Origin: an uncultured Dehalococcoidia bacterium
Lineage (GTDB): Bacteria > Chloroflexota > Dehalococcoidia > Lucifugimonadales > UBA3495
Length of the DNA: 64,000 nt
Direction: 5' to 3'
NCBI GenBank assembly: GCA_951812625.1
Contig: CATOSP010000003.1
Span: 181,335-245,334 of the forward strand
A model generated the notes under the pieces. The model saw only the letters and a program-made list of their open reading frames with translations. It made no database searches and was not told the DNA's origin. The position numbers were made by a program, and so were the translations under genes. Of the stretch, positions 43,483 through 51,778 are shown piece after piece; the stretch's first letter is position 1, and each line of letters starts with the position of its first letter.

Positions 43483-44181
43483 ATGCTTGATTTCGGACGA
43501 TTCGAATGGGTGAGCTTTGACTGCTACGGGACGCTGGTTGACTGGGAGACGGGGATCTCCGATGCGGTTGCCGGGGTGCTGGCGTCACACGGGGTGGACA
43601 AGTCCAGGGGCGAAATCCTGGCGCTCTTTGCGGACGTGGAGCCGAGGGTGCAGACCTCGGGGGGCGACGTTTTCAGAGAATACCAGGGAGTGCTGCGGGG
43701 GGTGATGGAGATGATCGGGGCGGAGACGGGGGTTGGTCTCAGCGAGTCCGAGTTGGGCCGCCTGTCGGACACGCTGCCCGACTGGCCGGTGTTCCCGGAT
43801 GTGCTGGACGCGCTGAGGGTGTTGAAGGCTCGCTACAAGCTGGCGATTATCTCCAACGTCGACGATGACCTGTTCGCCAGGACGGCCAAGGGGCTTGGCG
43901 TCGACTTTGATGCGGTTGTCACGTCACAGCAGGCCCGGAGCTACAAGCCAGACCCGCGCAACTTCAACCTGGCGCTGGAGCGGATGGGGGTCGGGAAGGA
44001 GAGGTGGCTGCACGTCGGGGAGAGCCTGTACCATGACATTGGGCCAGCCAACCAGCTTGGCATCGCGTCGGTCTGGGTGAACCGCGCGGACCGGGGAGGC
44101 GGGACCCGCCACACCGACGCCGTTCCCGACCTGGTTGTGCCCGACCTCGCCGCGCTGGCAGAGATGGCGGGTGTGCCGTAA
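43483..44181 (+). CDS. Haloacid dehalogenase type II-like HAD hydrolase
   Basis: 232 residues; start ATG 43483 preferred, six bases after GAGG (TTG 43471 and ATG 43480 are in frame). HAD motifs: nucleophile Asp in SFDCYGTLVDW, IISNVDDD as motif II, Lys in YKPDPRNF and the acidic HVGESLYHDIGPA. FDCYGTLVDW is the usual opening of 2-haloacid dehalogenases, which release halide from short haloacids; phosphatase activity is also possible. The gene is followed by repeat-rich non-coding DNA. Confidence 0.9.
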   Translation: MLDFGRFEWVSFDCYGTLVDWETGISDAVAGVLASHGVDKSRGEILALFADVEPRVQTSGGDVFREYQGVLRGVMEMIGAETGVGLSESELGRLSDTLPDWPVFPDVLDALRVLKARYKLAIISNVDDDLFARTAKGLGVDFDAVVTSQQARSYKPDPRNFNLALERMGVGKERWLHVGESLYHDIGPANQLGIASVWVNRADRGGGTRHTDAVPDLVVPDLAALAEMAGVP

Positions 44182-44530
44182 CCCTCAACCGTGTCCGGGA
44201 TGGGGCTGGGCCGCGTGGCGGCCCGGTGGGTCCTGGGCCCGATCAAGCCGGAAAAATTCCATTTTTGCGGACATTTCCGGACAAATCCGGACATTTTCAC
44301 CGGGCAGGGGTGGTGTGTGAGGAGGGTCCCTCAACCGTGTCCCAATCCGGGCTGGGCCGGGCAGCGGTCCCGTAGGTCGCTGCGCCAGTCCAGCGGGATT
44401 TTTCTGTTTTTCCGGCCATTTCCGGACAAATCCGGACATTTTCACTCATTGCAGCCCACCGGCCAACCCCAGGAGTCCGTCCCGTTCCCGGGGATTTGTT
44501 GCCCGCCATTCCCGGACATTTCCCCACTCC
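44182..44530. repeat. Tandem intergenic repeat with palindromic CCGGACATTT/AAATCCGG cores
   Basis: Two tandem units about 146 bases apart both begin CCCTCAACCGTGTCC (44182 and 44328) and both end in a core of GGACATTTCCGGACAAATCC then GGACATTTTCA (44269-44299; variant at 44414-44445). A third partial core (CCCGGACATTTCCCC) is at about 44512. On the minus strand both units open an identical short frame MKMSGFVRK, probably chance. A looser relative (GTCCGGAATTGTCCGC) occurs near 34150. Confidence 0.85.
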
Positions 44531-44687
44531 GGCCAACCGGCCGACCCGCCGTGGGGGTACCCGCGCGGTCTTGGGTCCGGGATATGCCGTCCGCACCGGC
44601 AGTAGCCCGCCCCTGACCAACACGATACATGATATGGAAACGCGTCCGGGCCTGGCAAGGGGCAAATGTCAGTAAATGGGGTTGTTG

Positions 44688-44693
44688 TATAAT
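44688..44693 (+). promoter_or_regulatory. Candidate -10 box of the AIPR gene
   Basis: TATAAT at 44688-44693, 39 bases before the start codon and in a locally AT-rich patch. No recognisable -35 at the expected distance. Confidence 0.35.
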
Positions 44694-44732
44694 TTGATGA
44701 CGTAATGGTTGCTGAGTATTGGACGGTGCTTT

Positions 44733-46559
44733 ATGACTAGCAAACAGAAGGCCCAGGATCTTTACGACCATGTACTGCCCCGCATTAGAGAAGCTGCAGA
44801 AGAATACTACGGCGGGAACCTCGACCGAGGATTCCGGCATTGGGCTTTCGACACCTATTTTGTGGGATATGACATTGAAGGAAACGACATTGTTGACCAC
44901 ACTGCCATTGACGGGTCCGATGACTTTGAGATCGATGGATACTTCATTCCGGAGACCGACGACGAATCTGTAGTTCATCTATTTCAATCCAAGCGTCGAG
45001 AGCCTGGGAGAGGGATGGGGTCAAAAGAACTAGCGGCATTCTTGTTGGCTCCTAAACGCATATTGAATGCGCAGGAAGTCGTGTCTTCCCATAACGAGGA
45101 AACAAAGGCTTTACACGACCGCTTAATCGCTATGCTCAAAACAAGCAACGGAGGTTGCTCGATCAACTTGGTGTGGGCAACTAGCGGTCGCCTGACCCCG
45201 ATGGCACGGAAACATGCAGAAGAGAATCGATCTTGGATCATTACTACTGAGGTAAATGGAAGCCCGACCGAAATACCGGTCACCTTGGAATGCTTGGATT
45301 TGACTGATCTCTGTCGGCGTTATGACGATCAACTACGAGGCAGCGATTCTACCATCAAGTGTGACTACACTTTTGACCTAGAGGAGGGCTCCTTTCACGA
45401 AACCAACGTCGACGCGAAATATAGGACGTTGTCGATGACACTCCCAGTTAAACAGATCATCGACGTTTTCGTTCGGCACAGTTTTGATATCTTCCGTTTG
45501 AATCCACGCGGACCATTGGGCAACAAAGTGAACTCCGATATCAAGAACACACTTCTCGATGAGACCGATAGGAAACGGTTTCACTTGTTGAACAATGGGA
45601 TCACGGCGATTTCATCCGGATGGGCAATGTCCGAAAATAAGTTACACGTTGAGGACTTCCAGATCATTAACGGATGTCAAACCACCTACACCCTGTGGAA
45701 CGTGCGTGCCTTAGTGCAAGATGATCCGTCAGTGCTGGTAACTGTCAAATTGATCGACTGCCCCGAGGATTTCGCGCCGAGAATTGCTACGACAACAAAC
45801 CGACAAACCGGACTGAGGGCCGAGGACTCAATATCTAACGATCAGAATCAGGATAGGATCAAGCAAGAATTTGCTAGCATGTCCCCACCGTGGTTCTATC
45901 AGACCAAACGGGGTCAGTGGCAAAGGATGACTAGTTCACAGGAAAGAGAGAAGTTTAGGGTCCCAGAAGGAGACCCTGTCGGCGGCTTCCGGCTGCTTTA
46001 CAACAAAGAAGTCTGTCAAGCGATCGTAGCCTTTGCTGGATTTCCAGGCGAGGCCAAGGACAACATCCGCAGCTTTATGAAGCCAGATGGAGTTGTGTCG
46101 TCTCTTTCGCTGGAGGGAGAAATTAGTTACGGCAGTGTATTTGCTCCTGGTGTCAGGGCGGTTCAGTTGCTTTTACCCGCCCTTATACAGCGCAAGGTTT
46201 GGAGGCGGGTAGTTGAGGACAAACCCACGGAAGATTGGCTGGAATATGCTAGATTTCACATTGTCTGGCTAGTCGGGAATATTCTACGTTCTCATTACGA
46301 GTCTCAGGATAAATTGTTCGCCGCTTCTCGAGCGACGAAGATTATAGCCCAAATTGATGATTGGTTCGGTCCAGTGTACCAAGTCGCTGTTTCGGCCATC
46401 AGGAATTCCTTAGCATACTCTAAGCAACAGGGAGAGTTCTCAGGAAACCGAGAGTTTTTCCGAACGCCATCCAAATATCGGGCAATTGAATCGAATGTAC
46501 AGAGTGCACTCAGCTTGGCGTCGAGTTTTGGTGACCCGATGGCAAATCTGCCAGCTTAG
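44733..46559 (+). CDS. AIPR family abortive-infection/phage-resistance protein
   Basis: 608 residues from ATG 44733. The core RFHLLNNGITAISSGW...DFQIINGCQTTYTLW is the AIPR signature. Near the N-terminus, EIDGYFI (Asp68) and LFQSKR (Gln85-x-Lys87) look like a PD-(D/E)xK-type nuclease core, as seen in this family. Visibly AT-richer than flanking genes, so probably acquired. No recognisable partner on the same strand; it converges on a PmeII-like gene with a four-base stop overlap. Expected role: phage-triggered nuclease activity and growth arrest (inferred from family). Confidence 0.9.
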   Translation: MTSKQKAQDLYDHVLPRIREAAEEYYGGNLDRGFRHWAFDTYFVGYDIEGNDIVDHTAIDGSDDFEIDGYFIPETDDESVVHLFQSKRREPGRGMGSKELAAFLLAPKRILNAQEVVSSHNEETKALHDRLIAMLKTSNGGCSINLVWATSGRLTPMARKHAEENRSWIITTEVNGSPTEIPVTLECLDLTDLCRRYDDQLRGSDSTIKCDYTFDLEEGSFHETNVDAKYRTLSMTLPVKQIIDVFVRHSFDIFRLNPRGPLGNKVNSDIKNTLLDETDRKRFHLLNNGITAISSGWAMSENKLHVEDFQIINGCQTTYTLWNVRALVQDDPSVLVTVKLIDCPEDFAPRIATTTNRQTGLRAEDSISNDQNQDRIKQEFASMSPPWFYQTKRGQWQRMTSSQEREKFRVPEGDPVGGFRLLYNKEVCQAIVAFAGFPGEAKDNIRSFMKPDGVVSSLSLEGEISYGSVFAPGVRAVQLLLPALIQRKVWRRVVEDKPTEDWLEYARFHIVWLVGNILRSHYESQDKLFAASRATKIIAQIDDWFGPVYQVAVSAIRNSLAYSKQQGEFSGNREFFRTPSKYRAIESNVQSALSLASSFGDPMANLPA

Positions 46560-47296
46560 CTCAAAGATGTGGCGGCCACCTGAGATGAGGCGAACTCGGC
46601 AACAGCCTCCCAATCAATCTCGCCGTGCGGGTTGCACATAAGGCGGTAAAACTCTGCCGACAGGCGATTGACCGTTCGCCCGTACATTTCAGACGTCCGG
46701 ATATTGTTACCGACGGATGCCTTTCGCAGAGGCTCCACTATTCGCTTGTACAATTCGGCGTCTCCCGAGATTAACTCCCAAAACGCAGGGCCGCAGTATT
46801 TCACGTATTCGCCCTCGTCCGTAACTGGGTTCCATCCGTAGAAACAGCCGTTGATGGCGATTACATCCGCTGACGGGCTAGCCCTTTCGATACTCATGGT
46901 AGCGTCTCGGAAGTTATCCTCCAGTGCAAGGGACTCGTTACCCTCATCGTAATCCGGGTATGGAGTGAAGGTTACGACATACCAATCGCCGTCCCTGGCA
47001 AATTCCAGGTCGATTCCCCTCAGCTCAGACTTCCAACCGCCGTAGGTCATTCCGCAGACATATACCACCAGTTGTTCCATTAGCTGACCGAACCAATGCG
47101 ATTCGTAATGGTCGAGATGCTTGTCCAATAGTGACCGTACAAGATCGTCTACACGACTGGACCCTTTTTGCATTAGCTGGTAGGGATTCTCGCCTTGCAG
47201 CAAGTCCGACAGGCCTACCGGGTCCAGCATGTCCGGCAGTTCGGCATAGAAACCGTTTACGAAAGATTCGATTTGTTCGGTGGTCACTATGTTCAT
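46556..47296 (-). CDS. PmeII-like type II restriction endonuclease, probably catalytically altered
   Basis: 246 residues from ATG 47296; a longer frame upstream is not family sequence. Clear family blocks: CGMTYGGWKSELRGIDLEF (80-98), INGCFYG, GEYVKYCGPAFWELISGDAELY and the tail NPHGEIDWEAV. In active relatives GIDLEF is followed by a strand ending IKSGPNWGNS whose Lys completes the nuclease site (from memory of the family). Here the strand is VVTFTPYPDYDEGNES (107-122) with no Lys. No DNA methyltransferase gene lies nearby, so DNA cleavage may be lost or the protein repurposed. Confidence 0.82.
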   Translation of the reverse strand: MNIVTTEQIESFVNGFYAELPDMLDPVGLSDLLQGENPYQLMQKGSSRVDDLVRSLLDKHLDHYESHWFGQLMEQLVVYVCGMTYGGWKSELRGIDLEFARDGDWYVVTFTPYPDYDEGNESLALEDNFRDATMSIERASPSADVIAINGCFYGWNPVTDEGEYVKYCGPAFWELISGDAELYKRIVEPLRKASVGNNIRTSEMYGRTVNRLSAEFYRLMCNPHGEIDWEAVAEFASSQVAATSLS

Positions 47297-47410
47297 ATAG
47301 CCAGCCTTTGATCTGTGATGATATATAATCGCTCCACCAACCGGACCGGATATTACCCGTCTCGCCGCGGGAAATCCAATAGCGAATGTCACTGATTTTG
47401 TGGAGAACAG

Positions 47411-47749
47411 GTGGTAACCAGCGTCAATCCTAAATTGCAGCAACGGCTTTCCCAATTTGGGAGCGCCCACCCTGGCCGGGAACTTGTGGATGCATCCACG
47501 ATTGAATCTGTGAATACGATGGTTGCCTGGCTATGCCAGCAGTCGGATACTGTTTCCGCCACTGTGTCCAACGACGGTATGCTTTCCATTGCTACGGTTT
47601 TCCCAAACGATGTGCGGTTGTACGTTGAGATTGAGCGGGACGGTAGTACCGGAGCGGCGGTGACCCGGGAGCGACGTTACGCCCATGACATCCCTGTAGA
47701 CAGCATCGCCGACCTGACCCCGGAGGTAATTCTTGCCGCCGTCGGCTAA
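47411..47749 (+). CDS. Hypothetical small protein
   Basis: 112 residues from GTG 47411 with GGAG upstream. Helix, then beta strands SIATVFPNDVRLYVEIERDG, then an ending DLTPEVILAAVG. No known domain. Divergent from the PmeII-like gene and convergent on an LLM gene, sharing the overlapping stop CTAA (47746-47749). AT content is intermediate, suggesting it may be part of the acquired block; similar small proteins are sometimes antitoxin- or regulator-like, but no evidence decides it. Confidence 0.65.
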   Translation: MVTSVNPKLQQRLSQFGSAHPGRELVDASTIESVNTMVAWLCQQSDTVSATVSNDGMLSIATVFPNDVRLYVEIERDGSTGAAVTRERRYAHDIPVDSIADLTPEVILAAVG

Positions 47750-48666
47750 ACCCCCGGCTTTACCTCTCCTGCGAAGCGTTCCATCTGGGATATGAACTCG
47801 GACTCGTCGCGGGCGCGGGGTTCGATGACGAGGTAGGTGAGGCCCGCGTCCCGGTAGGCGCGGGCGTCTTCGGCCACCTGCTCCGGGGAGCCGCGCATGG
47901 GGAGGCGGTTCTGGGGCAGGGGGGAGTTGGTGAGGTCCATGCCGGTGCGCAGGGAGACGTCGAAATTGACCTCTTCCCGTCCCGTCTCGGCCAGCAGTTC
48001 CTCAAGCTGCTTTCCGATTTCCTTTATCTCACCGGGCGCCAGCCTCACGCCGTGCCAGCCGTCGCTCAGGTGGGCGGCCCGGCGCATGGCGCGGCGGGTG
48101 ATGCCCCCGGTCCAGATGGGCGGGTATGGTCTCTGGGCCGGCTTGGGGTACATGGTCATGCCGGAGAAGCGGTAGTAGTTCCCGGCAAAGTCCGGCTCGT
48201 CACGCCGCCAGAGGGACTGAAGCAGCCGGATGTGCTCGTCGGTGACCTGCCCCCGGTTCTCGTAGTCCGAGTCCAGCACGTCGAACTCCTCCTTCATCCA
48301 GCCCACGCCAACCCCGACGATAAGCCTGCCGCCGGAGTATACGTCGAGGGTGGAGAGCATCTTGGCGTTGAGCACGGCGTGGCGGTAGGGCAGCACCAGG
48401 ACGCTGAAGCCGAGGCTGATGCGGGAGGTGACCGCGGAGAGGTAGGCCAGGGTGGTCACCGGCTCCAGGATTTTCTCGTCGGGGCGCAGGGGGAATGCGC
48501 CGTCGGAGCGGTAGGGATAGCGGGAACCGGGGGTTGTGGGCAATACCAGGTGGTCGCTGACAAATGCCCCGTCGAACCCGAGTTCCTCGGCGCGGACGGT
48601 CAGCCGGGTGAGGGTTGGCGGGTTGGCCAGACCCCCGAGATTGGGCAATATTACTCCGAATTTCAT
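47746..48666 (-). CDS. LLM class flavin/F420-dependent oxidoreductase (4)
   Basis: 306 residues from ATG 48666 (AGGGAG upstream); 21 extra codons in the open frame are not family-like. TIGR03619-type F420-dependent pattern: MKFGVILPNLGG, AEELGFDGAFVSDHLV, ISLGFSVLVLPYRHAVLNAKMLSTLDVYSGGRL and VGVGVGWMKEEFDVL. Closely related in layout to the LLM protein at 8855-9742. Redox enzyme of unknown substrate. Confidence 0.92.
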   Translation of the reverse strand: MKFGVILPNLGGLANPPTLTRLTVRAEELGFDGAFVSDHLVLPTTPGSRYPYRSDGAFPLRPDEKILEPVTTLAYLSAVTSRISLGFSVLVLPYRHAVLNAKMLSTLDVYSGGRLIVGVGVGWMKEEFDVLDSDYENRGQVTDEHIRLLQSLWRRDEPDFAGNYYRFSGMTMYPKPAQRPYPPIWTGGITRRAMRRAAHLSDGWHGVRLAPGEIKEIGKQLEELLAETGREEVNFDVSLRTGMDLTNSPLPQNRLPMRGSPEQVAEDARAYRDAGLTYLVIEPRARDESEFISQMERFAGEVKPGV

Positions 48667-48882
48667 GGGCTCCCTATCTTCCGGCCGGGACGCTCCTGAC
48701 ATGTCTCCGGCCTCGAGTTTGCTTGACACTATTATGGGCGAATGCTAGAATCGCCGACGTTCCCAGCCTTAATTTGTGTTGTGCGCATGGCCATATTTCG
48801 ACGACTGTTTTGAAATCCGATCCCGGGTTTCGCGTCGCCAAGTACCGGGAACCGCCGGCCGAGCACCCCATCTGAGAACACT

Positions 48883-48930
48883 GATCCTCTACGTCACTGA
48901 GGGCCGGCACATTCGCAGAGGATCCAGGTC
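48883..48930 (+). repeat. Palindromic element in the citrate synthase leader (copy A)
   Basis: Inverted arms GATCCTCT (48883-48890) and AGAGGATC (48917-48924) enclose 26 bases, ending just before the ribosome site. The sequence closely matches 53141-53190 inside a coding region (GATCCTCTACGT, GAGGGCCGG, GGATCCAGGT shared). It may form an RNA hairpin in the mRNA leader and affect translation of the citrate synthase gene; that is inference. Confidence 0.7.
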
Positions 48931-48946
48931 TTAAGGAGGAAGGTTC

Positions 48947-50077
48947 ATGGCTCCTGAAATCATGAAGGGGCTGAAGGATGTATACCTGGACACCACAGAG
49001 TCCAGCTTCATCGACGGCCAAGAAGGAAAGCTGCTGTACCGTGGATATAATATCCACGACCTGGCGGAAAAGTCCACTTTTGAGGAAGTGATTTACCTTC
49101 TTCTCTATGGCAACCTCCCGAGCAAGGAACAGCTTGCGGAGTTCGATGTCCACCTGAAGGCCAACCGGCGGATACCCGACGAGGTTATCCAGGTGCTGGA
49201 GCTGGTGAAGAACAGCCACCCGATGGACGCGCTGCGCACGGGCATCTCGGCCATGTCGGCCTTCGACCCCGAGGTGACGGACAACTCGGTGGATGCAACC
49301 ATCCGGAAGGGCATCCGGCTGACGGCGATGGGTCCGACCATCGTGGCAGCGCACCACCGCCTGAGGCAGGGGCTGGAGCCTGTGGCCCCGAACCCTGACC
49401 TGAACCATGCCGGGAACTTCCTCTACATGCTGTTCGGCGAGGTCCCGGACCAGGAGACCACCAACCTCCTCGACGTGGACTTCATTCTCCACGCCGAGCA
49501 CGGCGCGAACGCTTCGGCCTTCGGGGCGCGGGTCGCCGCATCGACAATTTCCGACCTTCACTCGGCGGTGGTCACGGGCGTCGGCGTCCTGAAGGGCCCG
49601 GCCCACGGCGGAGCGGCCGAGGAAGTTATGAAGATGGCCCTGGAGATCGGCCAGCCGGAGAATGCGGAAGAGTATTGCCGCAACATCCTGGACAACGGCG
49701 GCCGCATCATGGGCTTCGGACACCGGGTATACAAGGCCGAGGACCCGCGGGCGCGGCACCTGCGCGACCGGTCACGGGCACTGGGCGAGAAGCTGGGGGA
49801 GCCCCGCTGGTTCCAGATCCTCAACTACGTGGAAGAAGAGGTGATGGTGCGCTACCGTTCGCGGGGCATCTTCGTCAACGTGGACTTCTTCGCGGGTTCG
49901 ATCTACTACCTGCTGGATATTCCCGACGACCTGTTCATCTCCATCTTTGCCCTGGGCCGCATCCCCGGCTGGACTCTCCAGTGCGCGGAGCAGTACGACG
50001 ACAATATACTTATCCGTCCATTGCTGGAGTACTCCGGCGAAATGGACCTGGAGTACGTGCCGATCGAGCAGCGGTAG
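48947..50077 (+). CDS. Citrate synthase family enzyme
   Basis: 376 residues; AAGGAGGAA precedes ATG 48947. Short (archaeal/Gram-positive style) citrate synthase. Catalytic blocks: HAEHGANASAF, KGPAHGGAAEEV, MGFGHRVYKAEDPRA and the aspartate in NVDFFAGSIYY. Condenses acetyl-CoA (or propionyl-CoA, for a methylcitrate synthase) with oxaloacetate at the entry to the citrate or methylcitrate cycle. The leader contains a palindromic element, and an intrinsic terminator follows at 50116-50136. Confidence 0.95.
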   Translation: MAPEIMKGLKDVYLDTTESSFIDGQEGKLLYRGYNIHDLAEKSTFEEVIYLLLYGNLPSKEQLAEFDVHLKANRRIPDEVIQVLELVKNSHPMDALRTGISAMSAFDPEVTDNSVDATIRKGIRLTAMGPTIVAAHHRLRQGLEPVAPNPDLNHAGNFLYMLFGEVPDQETTNLLDVDFILHAEHGANASAFGARVAASTISDLHSAVVTGVGVLKGPAHGGAAEEVMKMALEIGQPENAEEYCRNILDNGGRIMGFGHRVYKAEDPRARHLRDRSRALGEKLGEPRWFQILNYVEEEVMVRYRSRGIFVNVDFFAGSIYYLLDIPDDLFISIFALGRIPGWTLQCAEQYDDNILIRPLLEYSGEMDLEYVPIEQR

Positions 50078-50096
50078 CCGGGCGGGCATTACACCG

Positions 50097-50891
50097 CTAC
50101 ATCAGAGTGATCTGGAGGGGGCCAGTGTGGCCCCCTTTTATATTGGGACTAGAACACTTGAATCCGTCGAAGTGGGCACCCCACTTTCCATTGAGGAGAT
50201 TTCCCAGATTCTCCTCTAAAATGGACTCGTGCCTTTCTTGCGTTACTATGAAGTAGAAGCGTGCTGTTCCTCGGTGATACCACAATGCCCAAAAGGGATT
50301 GGCCAAACATAGGTTCTTTTGCAAATATCTTGAAACGCGTTTGAGTTGTTGGACCGCTGAGCTCTGTCGCGTCACATGGTGGTAGACTACCAGACTTTGG
50401 CCCCTCTGATAGAAGCGGCGGAGTTCGCTCACAAGTACGTGCTTGGGGCTATTGGTGGTTTCGGATGTAATGCCATTGTCAGGGTCAATGAAAACCACAT
50501 CGGCTTTCTCGGTCTCTTTAAGGGCACCATCAAGCCATACTTGACGGGCTTTGAGCCTTGAATCTTGCGACGTATTCGGTGCGTGTGGCAAGAATGGTTC
50601 GTAGTACAGAGTGTTTTTTGGAAGGATCTTGCTCTGGCGGACCGCGCTGACATTACGCTGATTAGTTGCTATCAGACGCTGAAGCGTGTTATAGAGCCCA
50701 GAATCATAGTCCTTTAGGTTTGCATAATCCGTGAATTTACCGTCGTTATTGGACTCGCCCTGATTGAGATACCAGACAATGCCCAAGCTTAACCCACAAC
50801 CAGTCCCTGGAATTCCAGGACGACCGAATATCTCTCTGAGCAAGCCGTACTTGCCGAAGTCTCCTATGTCGCCGACGTAGCGGTTTTGCAT
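50097..50891 (-). CDS. Hypothetical protein with NRYVGDIGDFGKYG and DPDNG motifs (third gene of the PurZ-like operon)
   Basis: 264 residues from ATG 50891 (AGGG upstream). The opening NRYVGDIGDFGKYGLLREI and the motif VVFIDPDNGI (133-141) mark a widespread uncharacterised family whose strand pattern recalls Rossmann-like proteins such as RlmJ or TcmP (from memory, uncertain). The last 15 or so codons run through the citrate synthase terminator. It starts 22 bases after the previous gene's stop, so it belongs to the same transcript. AT-richer than flanks. Confidence 0.8.
   Translation of the reverse strand: MQNRYVGDIGDFGKYGLLREIFGRPGIPGTGCGLSLGIVWYLNQGESNNDGKFTDYANLKDYDSGLYNTLQRLIATNQRNVSAVRQSKILPKNTLYYEPFLPHAPNTSQDSRLKARQVWLDGALKETEKADVVFIDPDNGITSETTNSPKHVLVSELRRFYQRGQSLVVYHHVTRQSSAVQQLKRVSRYLQKNLCLANPFWALWYHRGTARFYFIVTQERHESILEENLGNLLNGKWGAHFDGFKCSSPNIKGGHTGPLQITLM
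50116..50140 (+). terminator. Intrinsic terminator of the citrate synthase gene
   Basis: 9-bp stem AGGGGGCCA/TGGCCCCCT (50116-50124, 50128-50136), 3-base loop, then TTTTATA. It lies within the last codons of the convergent island gene, meaning that gene's end was laid over a pre-existing terminator. Confidence 0.85.
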
Positions 50892-50912
50892 CGATTTCAA
50901 TTGCCCTATGGA

Positions 50913-51764
50913 TTATCGCCGTCTGTAGCGTATGGAAAATCTGGAAAATACCTGAAAACCGATGGAAAATATGGATAGCACTAATGCAAATGTGGCGATT
51001 CCTAATGCAGTCAGTGGCCATCCACCGAGTAATTGTCCATTATCCGGAGCCACTGGACGAACTATCAAAACAGCTAGTGCAGTGACTACCGCAGCTATAG
51101 CTGTAAACATTACCGCGAAGAGAGTTATAGCAAAATTGCGGAAGTCTGTAAGTCCTTCAAGATCCCTCAGCGCTTCGTAGGGGCCACTACGGAGGTTGTA
51201 CTGGTCGAAAGAGTTGATCGGTGGGTTTATCGTGGGCTCAGGGGTCCTATCAGGATATCTGCGATTCTTCACTCTGGCGAAACGAGTGGTTCTAACAAAA
51301 TCAATTGTGAATAATGTCTCACCCGCCTTGATTTCAACTATATCGTTCGACAGATTATAGAGTGGACACGGAAGATACCCCACCCAACCGGGGTCTACTT
51401 GCAATGCTCCTACCCATAGCAGACCTCGGTACACCATGTCTACCTTAAGGTTCCATCTACCGACTAGGAACCTTGGTATGTTGAGTTCTTCCTGAGTTCG
51501 AACGATTGCTACTTGATGGGGTGGAATTACCAGAGGGTTCTTGTGGTCAATGCGAACTCGTTGGCCGCCTAGCCTGGCTTCAGGCCCTAGGGTTAGCTGA
51601 TAACGTGCCGGCTTGAGATTGTTTTCATTGAATGGGGAAATTAGAGGATAATCGGCCCGCGTTGAGTAGTACTTGATTTCATCATCGAGCAATACTGCAC
51701 CGGGCCAAGACTCCCAAACGTCGTGGCGCGGGTCTTGATCTAATGATTCCCATTGAGTCGCCAT
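50913..51764 (-). CDS. dCTP-deaminase/dUTPase-fold protein with two C-terminal membrane helices
   Basis: 283 residues from ATG 51764 (TTG 51773 also possible). Residues 50-165 follow the trimeric dUTPase/dCTP deaminase fold: LKPARYQLTLGPEARL, VIPPHQVAIVRTQEELNIPRFLVGRW, GALQVDPGWVGYLPCPLYNLSNDIVEIKAGETLFTIDFV. Two catalytic features are missing: the R-S-S phosphate loop is KVD (107-109) and the deaminase Glu in 'LEFYN' is LPCPLYN. Hydrophobic helices at about 211-235 and 250-273 anchor it. A membrane-bound nucleotide sensor is likelier than an active deaminase (inference). It starts 14 bases after the PurZ-like stop. Confidence 0.82.
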   Translation of the reverse strand: MATQWESLDQDPRHDVWESWPGAVLLDDEIKYYSTRADYPLISPFNENNLKPARYQLTLGPEARLGGQRVRIDHKNPLVIPPHQVAIVRTQEELNIPRFLVGRWNLKVDMVYRGLLWVGALQVDPGWVGYLPCPLYNLSNDIVEIKAGETLFTIDFVRTTRFARVKNRRYPDRTPEPTINPPINSFDQYNLRSGPYEALRDLEGLTDFRNFAITLFAVMFTAIAAVVTALAVLIVRPVAPDNGQLLGGWPLTALGIATFALVLSIFSIGFQVFSRFSIRYRRR

Positions 51765-51778
51765 GACCGTCAAGAAAC

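Noticed and set aside
44185..44616. 141-codon plus frame and the two minus frames starting MKMSGFVRK
   Set aside because: They lie in the tandem intergenic repeat; similarity between the frames is explained by repeated DNA and no ribosome site is present.
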